From positions 1 through 36,859 of the forward strand of contig CALLQQ010000094.1 of assembly GCA_938014915.1 (NCBI GenBank): 36,859 nucleotides of DNA, in the 5' to 3' direction. Below, piece after piece: positions 30,490-36,859 of this stretch. Position 1 is the stretch's first letter, and each line of letters starts with the position of its first letter. The DNA is from an uncultured Clostridia bacterium. GTDB taxonomy: Bacteria > Bacillota > Clostridia > Oscillospirales > Ruminococcaceae. Made by a program: the position numbers and the translations under genes. The notes under the pieces were generated by a model. That model saw nothing but the letters and a program-made list of their open reading frames with translations, had not been told where the DNA came from and made no database searches.

Positions 30490-32256
30490 TTAGTGTTTTA
30501 CTGATAATAATTCTACCTTCTCCTCGTTCGGTGTTACATATAGTGTCTTATTATTCTCGAATATTACCATGCCAGGTTTTGCGCCATTCGGCTTTTTTAC
30601 ATATCTAGCATAGGTATAATCGACGGGCACCCTAGCCGATTCCCTCGCCTTTGAATGGAATGCTGCTATCATTGCCGCTTCTTCCAATGTTTGCATCGGT
30701 GCATCTTCGCCATTTGTGATGATTATCACGTGCGCACCATGTATATCCTGTGTATGAAGCCATATATCGTGCTTCTTCGCTATCTTTAAAGATAGCTTGT
30801 GGTTTTGCATATTATTTCTTCCTACCAGAATTTCATACCCATCACTTGATTTGTATTTCATCGGTGGGAGCGGTCTTTCCATCTTGGATGTTTTCCTCGC
30901 CCGCCTTAAGTATCCCTGCTGTGCTAGTTCCTCACGAATTTCAATTAACTCACTTTCGCCCGTCGTTCTCGTTATAGCATCAAGCACACTATCAATGTAG
31001 ATTAATTCCTGCTCACCACTAGCTATTAATTCCTTTAGCTTCTTCTCGGCATTGTCCGCCTTGCGATAGTCGCTGTAATATTTCTGTGCATTGCCCGCTG
31101 GGGAAAGGCGTGGATCCAGCTTAATCTTCACTATGGGCGAATCCTCTTCATAGAAATTTTCAATCTCGGCAAAGGTCTGCCCCCGTTCCAGCCTGTATAT
31201 ATTCGCATTTATCAAGTCACCGCATATTTTAAGGTATTCCCTGTTTTTCGATTCTTGGAGTTCGATTCTTTGTGCTTCCACCCGCCTCGAAATCCGCTCC
31301 AACGTATTCGTCACAAGTTTCAATAAGTCATGTGAGCGCTGTTTCATTCTATTGTGCCTATCACGTTCATGATAGAATTTATCAAGCAATTCGCTTGCCG
31401 TTTCATATTGTTCGGTTTGCATCACATTGCCATATTGATTTATCTTAATAAAGCTAAAGTCCTTTAATTTGCCCGACTGCTCTATTACGACTGTGTATTC
31501 GGGGCTTTCCCCCATCTTCCTTGCCGTTTCGTTTAGGAAGTTGAGCAGATTCGCTTTCATTCCATCGGTTAAATCCTCTTTAAATACACTCCGCCCACCC
31601 GTAACATTGAATGCACATTCACGTGCGAATATCGGGGAGATACCCTCCAGCGATTTAACTAATGTTTTCGACAGTTCCTCATTCCTCGCCTTGTCGATAG
31701 CAAGCAGAATTTCCTGCTCATTATCGGTGAGGAAATTCGCCTTTTCCTGTCGTGGTGGCGGCGAATATTCCAATCCCGACAACACCTGTCTTACACTCGA
31801 CATTTCGGCATTAATCCTCTTAATTGCATCGATAATTTTGCCGTTGCCATCGACAACAATTATATTCGAATGCCTGCCCATAATCTCGCATATTAGCGTG
31901 ATAGTGACAATATCGCCAAGTTCGTTCATACATTCGAAGTCCAGCGCGGCAATCCGCTCAAGCCCATCTTGACGAATGTTAATGAGCCTGCCGCCGCTTA
32001 AATGCTTTCGCAGTAACATACAGAACATTGGCGGCTGCTTAGGATTCTCCAGTGCAATTTCAGTAAGATGAATCCGTGCGCTGCTTGCATTCGCCGATAG
32101 GAGGAGCCTTGCATTCCTCCCCCTAGTACGCAGAGTCATTACAACTTCTTCCCTCGATGGTTGGTGAATTTTATCCACCCTAGCACCGATTAAGCTATCG
32201 TCACCCTGTGTAAGCTCATTCAATATACAATGTAAAAAGGCTCCATCTAAAGCCAT
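30490..32256 (-). CDS. rqcH: Ribosome quality control protein RqcH (NFACT/FbpA family)
   Basis: Binds stalled 50S subunits with peptidyl-tRNA and directs C-terminal alanine tailing of the nascent chain. The 588-residue protein has the NFACT-N domain (MALDGAFLHCILNEL, PPMFCMLLRKHLSGGR, CEIMGRHSNIIVVDG), helix-hairpin-helix, a long coiled-coil middle (about 290-430) and the NFACT-R domain (SSDGYEILVGRNNMQNHKLS, DIWLHTQDIHGAHVII). The position equal to the Asp of the conserved Asp-Arg pair is Glu here (GLERI, Glu100-Arg101). Older annotations call it fibronectin-binding protein. It lies 32 nt behind the trmK-nif3 fusion. Confidence 0.94.
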   Translation of the reverse strand: MALDGAFLHCILNELTQGDDSLIGARVDKIHQPSREEVVMTLRTRGRNARLLLSANASSARIHLTEIALENPKQPPMFCMLLRKHLSGGRLINIRQDGLERIAALDFECMNELGDIVTITLICEIMGRHSNIIVVDGNGKIIDAIKRINAEMSSVRQVLSGLEYSPPPRQEKANFLTDNEQEILLAIDKARNEELSKTLVKSLEGISPIFARECAFNVTGGRSVFKEDLTDGMKANLLNFLNETARKMGESPEYTVVIEQSGKLKDFSFIKINQYGNVMQTEQYETASELLDKFYHERDRHNRMKQRSHDLLKLVTNTLERISRRVEAQRIELQESKNREYLKICGDLINANIYRLERGQTFAEIENFYEEDSPIVKIKLDPRLSPAGNAQKYYSDYRKADNAEKKLKELIASGEQELIYIDSVLDAITRTTGESELIEIREELAQQGYLRRARKTSKMERPLPPMKYKSSDGYEILVGRNNMQNHKLSLKIAKKHDIWLHTQDIHGAHVIIITNGEDAPMQTLEEAAMIAAFHSKARESARVPVDYTYARYVKKPNGAKPGMVIFENNKTLYVTPNEEKVELLSVKH

Positions 32257-32288
32257 TTAAATCTCTCATTTCATAATAGATTTCTATT

Positions 32289-33767
32289 TTATAGATACTT
32301 CACGGGATCGACATTGCTATTTGCAATTATAACGTCAACCGCTGGGAATGCATCTAACAATTCACGCCTTAACATCGGTGCGAAAATCGTTTCCGTGTGG
32401 AAATGCCCAGCATCAATTAATGTATATCCCTTATTGACGGCGTCAATAAGCTGATCGTGCTTGCAATCCCCAGTTATGAAAGCATCGAATCCTTTCTCAT
32501 GTGCGGCATCGATTATATTCCACCCTGCACCTGAGCTTAGCACAATCCGCCTTATCGGCTTGCCCCCGTCAACATATCGTATTACCGTATTGCCGAATGC
32601 ATCTTTTACCCTCTTTGCCAATTCGTCGGCAGTATATTCCTTTTCAAGTTCGCAAATTCGCCCATACCCGATCGGCACATCACCGTCATAAGTCATGACT
32701 TTGACGACTTCACCACTTTTCACTCCCATTGCATCGGCCATTAAATCGCATAGACCGCCACTTGTCATATCAATATTAGTGTGTGCGCATATCGCTGCAA
32801 TGTCATTCTTGATTAATCTATATACGGGATTATCCTCGTCAACACTATATAAGGGATGGAATATCACAGGATGGTGACTGATAATCAGCTCGCACCCTTT
32901 GGCGGCGGCTTCATCAATAACATCATTTGTTATATCCAGTGCTAGCAGGATTCTCGTGACCTCTTTCCCGCCATTCCCAACAAGCAATCCGTTATTATCG
33001 CCTTTTTCCGCATAGCTAAAAGGCGCTATCTCATCAATTTTCTTATAAATGTCATTAATAATAATTTTCCTCACCCCAACTAAGTCTATGATTCTTCTTG
33101 CTATATCCTCCCAATACCCTGACTGCGCCCTCTTATCTTTATCCGCAGATCTTGCAAGCCCCTTTGCCTTACCACGGATTTTCTTCGCGTGGAAGAGCAG
33201 GTACAGCGCCGCATTATGGGAATCACTGCCCCCTCGATTCAATGTATCGACCATCTTGCCCGTATAGGCAAAATAATCATCAACATCAATGTATTCACCA
33301 GTATAGGTAACGCACATAACGCAGTACACATATTCCCCGTCAATAACGGCAATTTCCTTATCAATGGCGAATCCATTGTTGTAGAGGTTTTTTCGCAGTA
33401 TATCCGCTCTGTGCATCGGCTGGAGGATAAGCCTTTTATCAGGCGATTTCAGCCAATGTGCATCTAAAACGATTTTTGATATCACGCCTGCGCCCATACC
33501 CGCTATAACAATATCATCGGCATCGGTCGGCACGCCGTGCAATCCGTCGGCACAAATTAACTCCAATTCATCGCCAATTCCGTATTGTAATGCGGTCTTT
33601 TTGGCGGATTTCAGCGGTCCGCCCCTAATATCAGTGCCATAGGCGCCGGGTATTATCCCCTGCTTAATTAGAAAGGCCGGCAACAACGCATGATCCGTTC
33701 CAACGTCGATTATCTTTCTACCCTGCCGAATAAAGCTAGCGACAGCACTCAATCGTTTATCTAGCAT
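32289..33767 (-). CDS. trmK: Fused tRNA (adenine22-N1)-methyltransferase TrmK and Nif3-like protein
   Basis: A single uninterrupted 492-residue frame. Residues 1-230 are TrmK: SAM-binding IIDVGTDHALLPAFLI, then the acidic strand YGTDI, IAGMGAGVI and QPMHRADILRKNL; TrmK makes m1A22 in tRNA. Residues 233-492 are Nif3/DUF34: MKVxEI-like VRKIIINDIYKKIDEIAPFS, then GDNNGLLVG, the metal-ligand motifs SHHPVIFHP (His298, His299), CAHTNID (Asp333) and AGHFHTE (His455, Glu459). The Nif3 half lacks the extra PII-like insert of Bacillus YqfO. In other Firmicutes the two are separate neighbours (yqfN-yqfO); here they are joined with a linker of only a few residues. It heads the operon with rqcH and probably valS-folC. 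Confidence 0.92.
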   Translation of the reverse strand: MLDKRLSAVASFIRQGRKIIDVGTDHALLPAFLIKQGIIPGAYGTDIRGGPLKSAKKTALQYGIGDELELICADGLHGVPTDADDIVIAGMGAGVISKIVLDAHWLKSPDKRLILQPMHRADILRKNLYNNGFAIDKEIAVIDGEYVYCVMCVTYTGEYIDVDDYFAYTGKMVDTLNRGGSDSHNAALYLLFHAKKIRGKAKGLARSADKDKRAQSGYWEDIARRIIDLVGVRKIIINDIYKKIDEIAPFSYAEKGDNNGLLVGNGGKEVTRILLALDITNDVIDEAAAKGCELIISHHPVIFHPLYSVDEDNPVYRLIKNDIAAICAHTNIDMTSGGLCDLMADAMGVKSGEVVKVMTYDGDVPIGYGRICELEKEYTADELAKRVKDAFGNTVIRYVDGGKPIRRIVLSSGAGWNIIDAAHEKGFDAFITGDCKHDQLIDAVNKGYTLIDAGHFHTETIFAPMLRRELLDAFPAVDVIIANSNVDPVKYL

Positions 33768-33799
33768 ACAAGTTTTAGCTCCCCCAGATTATAATATCT

Positions 33800-33835
33800 A
33801 AAAGCCGCCCGCTAATAAATTTCTATCGGGCGGCT
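33800..33835 (-). terminator. Terminator of the DUF1858 gene
   Basis: On the minus strand a GC-rich 9-bp stem (AGCCGCCCG / CGGGCGGCT, 33827-33835 with 33803-33811) with a 15-nt loop ends in TTTT. It follows the DUF1858 stop and precedes the trmK-nif3 gene. Confidence 0.8.
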
Positions 33836-33853
33836 CGATTTAGCAAATTAACA

Positions 33854-34054
33854 TTAATGTGATTTAAAATGTTTCTCTAGCTTGTCTATCATTTCATTAA
33901 CGTCTACACCGTGGACTTGGCAAGCTTCCTCTAAAGTTTCGCCCCTCGATGCTGGGCACCCTAGACAATGCATCCCCATCTCAAGGAAGAAAACAGCCGT
34001 ACTCCCATCAGTATCTAGAATATCGCCAATAATACTATCTCTTGTAATCTCCAT
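33854..34054 (-). CDS. DUF1858 redox-disulfide domain protein
   Basis: 66 residues: MEITRDSIIGDILDTDGSTA, then FLEMGMHCLGCPASRGETLEE with a CxxC pair (Cys30, Cys33). This is the small domain often found fused to or beside hybrid-cluster and other redox proteins; the CxxC is thought to be a disulfide or metal site. It is free-standing and monocistronic, with its own promoter and terminator. The exact partner is unknown. Confidence 0.85.
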   Translation of the reverse strand: MEITRDSIIGDILDTDGSTAVFFLEMGMHCLGCPASRGETLEEACQVHGVDVNEMIDKLEKHFKSH

Positions 34055-34111
34055 GAATTTTTGCCTCCTTTATATTATATAGGCATCTATTATTACAATG
34101 CGCCTTGCTTT

Positions 34112-34140
34112 ATTATACCCAATATTAACTTTTTTTGCAA
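34112..34140 (-). promoter_or_regulatory. Promoter of the DUF1858 gene
   Basis: On the minus strand TTGCAA (34135-34140) and TATAAT (34112-34117) are separated by 17 bp, followed by AAGGAGG just above the ATG at 34054. Confidence 0.82.
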
Positions 34141-34176
34141 CAAAAAATCCGTGATGCTTTACACTCAAATAAGAAA

Positions 34177-34205
34177 TAGCCATGAAGGTTAATCCCCCAT
34201 GGCTA
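34177..34205 (-). terminator. Hairpin after the zinc-ribbon gene, weak terminator
   Basis: On the minus strand an 8-bp stem (TAGCCATG / CATGGCTA) with a 13-nt loop is followed by a T-rich TTTCTT. It lies 24 nt after the stop of the zinc-ribbon gene. Confidence 0.6.
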
Positions 34206-34229
34206 ATAAAGCTATCAAGTTTTGTTAGC

Positions 34230-34508
34230 TTAGTCTTCTTCTCTCATTCTAGCAAAGCAGTCGCTGCAGTATACAGGACGGTCTTCACGTGGCTTGAAAG
34301 GTACTCTAGCGTCCGCTCCGCACGATGCGCATGTTGCAGTGTGCATTTCTCTGTCGGCTCTAGAAGCATTTTTTCTTTGGTCACGGCATGGCTTACATCT
34401 TTGTGGTTCATTCACAAAGCCCTTTTCAGCATAGAATTCTTGTTCACCTGAAGTGAAAACGAATTCGCTTCCGCAATCTTTACATTGTAATGTCTTGTCT
34501 TCGTACAT
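34230..34508 (-). CDS. Small zinc-ribbon protein with two Cys clusters
   Basis: 92 residues with four CxxC pairs: CKDC (9-12), CKPC (38-41), CASC (60-63) and CSDC (81-84). The first half, SEFVFTSGEQEFYAEKGFVN, is a known zinc-ribbon pattern of unknown function; the second half, GADARVPFKPREDRPVYCSDCF, is a separate zinc knuckle found in Clostridia and related phyla. A role in nucleic-acid or protein binding is likely but not shown. GAGGT precedes the ATG. It follows sigH and the tRNA-like element with no terminator between, so it may be cotranscribed with sigH. Confidence 0.82.
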   Translation of the reverse strand: MYEDKTLQCKDCGSEFVFTSGEQEFYAEKGFVNEPQRCKPCRDQRKNASRADREMHTATCASCGADARVPFKPREDRPVYCSDCFARMREED

Positions 34509-34540
34509 GTTTTTTTACCTCGCTTAAAGCTATATTTGTG

Positions 34541-34603
34541 GACCTGGACGGATTCACACCGACACCTTTGTTAAACAACGCTCTGAAATTAAGCTACCTG
34601 GTC
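34541..34603 (-). other. tRNA-like element without an anticodon loop
   Basis: Read on the minus strand, 63 nt fold on the tRNA plan. The acceptor arm pairs GACCAGG with CCAGGTC, 6 of 7 bp. TA follows at positions 8-9. The D arm has GCTT/GAGC and a 7-nt loop. The next stem is TTGTT/AACAA with a one-base loop in place of the seven-base anticodon loop. Then come AGGT, and a T arm GTCGG/CCGTC with a T-T mismatch around TGTGAAT. The D loop lacks GG and the T loop lacks the normal TTC. It starts after the sigH stop and its ACAGTC/GACTGT hairpin (34611-34626) and ends 33 nt above the zinc-ribbon start codon. It is either a decayed tRNA or a structured non-coding RNA. Confidence 0.5.
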
Positions 34604-34610
34604 ATATTGC

Positions 34611-34626
34611 ACAGTCACCCGACTGT
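34611..34626 (-). other. Tetraloop hairpin at the sigH stop
   Basis: A 6-bp stem ACAGTC/GACTGT with a GGGT loop overlaps the last base of the sigH stop codon. It is followed by seven bases and then the tRNA-like fold, with no T run. Confidence 0.5.
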
Positions 34627-35255
34627 TACTGATGGTGAGTTTCGCCAGACTTGAACACTGACTTAAGCTTACGTCTGACTCGTTGCAAAGCGTTGTCCAC
34701 TGCTTTTCTCGAAGTAATAAGCTGATTTGCCATTTGGTCATAATTATAACCCTTTAGAAACAGATATAGTGTTTCTCTTTCAAGTTCTGATAATGCTCTA
34801 TTTATCTTGATTGATAATTCCTTTGACTTCTCTCTATCTATGACGATATCTTCGGGATTGTTATCCTGCGGCTGGGCCGCTCTGCCCTCCATAAGGAATT
34901 CGTCCGATACTTGCGGGATAATGTTCCTCCTGCCGCTTTTGATGACGGCCGTTTTCATGCGGTTTGTAATGCATACATTCGCATATGTTGAAAATTTGCT
35001 ACCCCTATCCGCTCGATACGTCCTAATAGCGCCAAGCAATCCTAATAGACCCTCTTGTGCTAGATCGTCAACCTCTAAGTCGCTCAACGACATCTGTCGT
35101 GACATTTGTCGTGCCTTGAATGTTACTGTCGGCATATATCTTGATATTAACTCTGTAATTGGCTCGTCACTATATTCATCCCCACGCAATGCGTAGGTGA
35201 TGAGTTGCTCGTCCGTCATTTGAGCTATATCATGAAAAGTCGGTTCCATTAACAT
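34626..35255 (-). CDS. sigH: RNA polymerase sigma factor SigH family
   Basis: Transition-state sigma factor that in Bacillus turns on spo0A, spoIIA and other early sporulation genes. 209 residues from the ATG at 35255; an ATG at 35249 and a TTG at 35267 are alternatives. Region 2 contains EVDDLAQEGLLGLLGAIRTY and FSTYANVCITNRMKTAVIKSG; region 4 ends KAVDNALQRVRRKLKSVF, as in Bacillus SigH. A strong promoter lies at 35309-35337. It is the first gene of its unit, upstream of the tRNA-like element. Confidence 0.93.
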   Translation of the reverse strand: MLMEPTFHDIAQMTDEQLITYALRGDEYSDEPITELISRYMPTVTFKARQMSRQMSLSDLEVDDLAQEGLLGLLGAIRTYRADRGSKFSTYANVCITNRMKTAVIKSGRRNIIPQVSDEFLMEGRAAQPQDNNPEDIVIDREKSKELSIKINRALSELERETLYLFLKGYNYDQMANQLITSRKAVDNALQRVRRKLKSVFKSGETHHQ

Positions 35256-35308
35256 TCCCACTTCCAAAGTTGCTAGTGCTTTTAACTAATAAATCAGAAG
35301 TTATTTAC

Positions 35309-35337
35309 ATCATACCTTTTAATTATTAGTTTGTCAA
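35309..35337 (-). promoter_or_regulatory. sigH promoter
   Basis: On the minus strand TTGACA (35332-35337), 17 bp, TATGAT (35309-35314): five of six -10 matches and a perfect -35. A short AT-only hairpin just upstream has no clear terminator role. Confidence 0.85.
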
Positions 35338-35376
35338 GCTTTTTTTAAAATATTAAATAATAATATTTTGGAAAAT

Positions 35377-35898
35377 CTAGTTGAATATGTTCCCACCGCT
35401 AGAATCAATGGCAACTATCAGCGGGAAGTCCTCTACATAAAGCTTTTTTACCGATTCGCATCCTAGTTCAGGGAATGCGGCAACCTCAGCATCTTTAATG
35501 CATTGGTTGTATAAAGCGCCCGCTCCGCCAATGGCACAAAGATAAATTGCCTTATTGCGCTTAATAGCATCAACAACTTGCTTGTTGCGCTGTCCCTTAC
35601 CTATCATCGCAGCTAATCCCATATCTAGCAATGCCGGTGCATACGGATCCATCCTGCACGATGTTGTCGGTCCGCACGATCCTATTACCTCATTAGGTTT
35701 CGCAGGTGTGGGACCAGCATAGTATATTACTGCATCTTTAATGGCAATTGGCAATTCGCCGCCGTCCTCAATAATCTTAGCGAATTCCTTATGAGCGGCG
35801 TCCCTAGCAGTGTATACGGTGCCCGTGAGGAGAATTTTTTGCTCCACCATGAGTGATGGAGCAATTTCTCTTAAATTTTCAGTTCTAATCTTTATCAC
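35377..35898 (-). CDS. Fumarate hydratase class I, beta (C-terminal) subunit
   Basis: Partner of the Fe-S alpha subunit in the two-subunit fumarase or tartrate dehydratase, converting fumarate to malate. The 173-residue protein has the signature VIGSCGPTTSCRMDPYAPAL and MIGKGQR. The GTG at 35898 is two bases after the stop of the preceding coiled-coil gene, so the two are co-transcribed. The alpha subunit gene, normally directly upstream, is not there. A conserved Gly in the GPTTS(G/C)RMD motif is Cys here. L(+)-tartrate dehydratase beta cannot be ruled out. Confidence 0.88.
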   Translation of the reverse strand: MIKIRTENLREIAPSLMVEQKILLTGTVYTARDAAHKEFAKIIEDGGELPIAIKDAVIYYAGPTPAKPNEVIGSCGPTTSCRMDPYAPALLDMGLAAMIGKGQRNKQVVDAIKRNKAIYLCAIGGAGALYNQCIKDAEVAAFPELGCESVKKLYVEDFPLIVAIDSSGGNIFN

Positions 35899-35900
35899 GA

Positions 35901-36859
35901 TTAACTACCTTTGAAAAAAGTATTTATATCTAATTCGGGCATACTTAAATCGCCGCCCTTTTTAGATGTTTTTTTCTTATCCGATGCAAACGGATCAAGT
36001 TCATCTATTTCTTCTGAATCGTCATCATCGTCATCCGCAATATCTTCCTGCGATGCTTGCATATGCAGCTCCTCCTGTGCCTGCTTTTGGAGTGCTTCCT
36101 GCTGCAATTTCTCCCATAGGGTCATTTCCTTTTGCGGGGGAGGATTGTAGCTAGGCGCAGCAGCCGTCCGCAATGCCTCCGCCTCCAATTGGGCGATTTG
36201 GTCCACACCAGTAGATGTGCCCGTGTGCGCCATTACAGGCTTAACCTCTTCCTGATAAGTCGGTGCAGGCTGTACATTCTTAGCTGGATTATATTCAATT
36301 TCACCCGTTTTATTTTCTTTCGGTATGTATTCTTCTTTGATTGCCGCCTCACCAATTGCTTTATCAATCGCACTTATAGTGAGTCCTATCTTTTCATCAC
36401 CCACATTAGCAAGCTCCGATATATGTGCGCCAACCTGAGTTATTTCGCCTTTAAGCACATTCAGTGCATCTTGCACTTGGGATTTGTATTCGTTAATTTC
36501 ATCATATGCTTTTGCGGCAGTAGCATTCGCCTGTGAAATTATACTGTCGGCAGTGCGTCTTGCATCAAGCATTACATTGCCAACTTCCCTTGTTGTTTCT
36601 TCATGCTGGCGAATTTGCGCCTCGTACTGTATGTTCTTGTTATTAACTTCATTTAGCTCGGCGCTCAAACTGCTGATATGTTCTTCTTTTTCCGCTAATC
36701 TTTTATTCAGCTCGATAGCTAGACTTTCTTTCTTTTCAAGCTTATTTTCCAAATTGCTTAATTGATTCTTCCCCTGATTTACCCGATCGGTCCATTCAGC
36801 GACCGTTTCATCTCTATCTTTTTCCGTAGCAGCAATTTTCTCAATTAGCTCATCGAATT
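35901..36859 (-). CDS. Coiled-coil, DivIVA-like protein, partial (runs off window edge)
   Basis: The TTG at 36752 is not a convincing start: the same frame stays open to the last base of the window (FDELIEKIAATEKDRDETVA, then EWTDRVNQGKNQLSNLENKL). The gene is therefore cut at its 5' end. The visible 319 residues form a long coiled coil, a DivIVA-like segment (DARRTADSIISQANATAAKA), a Pro/Gln-rich middle and an acidic run of aspartates near IADDDDDDSEEIDE before a basic KKKTSKKGG. DivIVA proteins bind curved membrane at poles and septa; that assignment depends on the missing N terminus. It precedes the fumarase beta gene by two bases. Confidence 0.65.
   Translation of the reverse strand, partial: FDELIEKIAATEKDRDETVAEWTDRVNQGKNQLSNLENKLEKKESLAIELNKRLAEKEEHISSLSAELNEVNNKNIQYEAQIRQHEETTREVGNVMLDARRTADSIISQANATAAKAYDEINEYKSQVQDALNVLKGEITQVGAHISELANVGDEKIGLTISAIDKAIGEAAIKEEYIPKENKTGEIEYNPAKNVQPAPTYQEEVKPVMAHTGTSTGVDQIAQLEAEALRTAAAPSYNPPPQKEMTLWEKLQQEALQKQAQEELHMQASQEDIADDDDDDSEEIDELDPFASDKKKTSKKGGDLSMPELDINTFFKGS

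Noticed and set aside
31469..31972. Plus-strand 167-codon frame within rqcH
   Set aside because: It is antisense to RqcH coding sequence, has no ribosome binding site and no recognisable family.
34541..34603. Functional tRNA gene
   Set aside because: The anticodon loop is one base, D-loop GG and T-loop TTC are lost, and each of the acceptor and T arms has a mismatch. It is listed as tRNA-like only.

Overview
The window reads as chromosome of an endospore-forming, low-to-moderate-GC Firmicute of the class Clostridia. The evidence is a complete S10-spc-alpha ribosomal cluster in clostridial order, with a KOW-domain protein between map and infA. It also has a spoIIAA-spoIIAB-sigF operon, a SigH-type sigma factor, RqcH, a PduL-type phosphotransacylase and purine-rich Shine-Dalgarno sites that often precede GTG or TTG starts. 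Every gene except pduL lies on the minus strand. No phage, insertion sequence, CRISPR array or canonical tRNA/rRNA gene was seen.

Layout by coordinate. 1-2.5 kb: a stand-alone trpB with its own promoter, then a TTG-started protein related to a clostridial two-P-loop ATPase family but with both nucleotide-binding loops eroded. 2.6-3.3 kb: pduL (+). 3.3-5.8 kb: a two-gene ABC exporter behind a large inverted-repeat operator. 5.8-8.1 kb: iscS-iscU (Fe-S assembly) and rnhA. 8.1-24.0 kb: a single collinear run of 32 genes from rpsJ to rplQ, including secY, adk, map, infA and rpoA, with a structured leader of about 270 nt in front of rpsJ and hairpins in several wider spacers. 24.1-26.4 kb: a lipoprotein gene with a perfect-consensus promoter, then the spoIIA operon. 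26.4-33.8 kb: a trmK-nif3 fusion, rqcH, valS and folC in one transcriptional direction. 33.8-36.9 kb: a DUF1858 protein, a zinc-ribbon protein, a tRNA-like element, sigH, a lone fumarase beta subunit, and a coiled-coil gene running off the right edge.

Functionally the window joins translation (ribosomal proteins, IF-1, ValS, TrmK, RqcH), protein export and maturation (SecY, Map), the RNA polymerase alpha subunit, Fe-S assembly, and the two sigma factors that start sporulation. In Bacillus SigH drives spoIIA, and SpoIIAA/SpoIIAB control SigF; genes for all of these are present here.

No wholly new gene system was identified. The points most worth a second look are the tRNA-like element without an anticodon loop downstream of sigH, the TrmK-Nif3 fusion, the attenuator-like S10 leader, the doubly degenerate P-loop protein, and a spoIIA upstream region in which a folC terminator overlaps the probable promoter.
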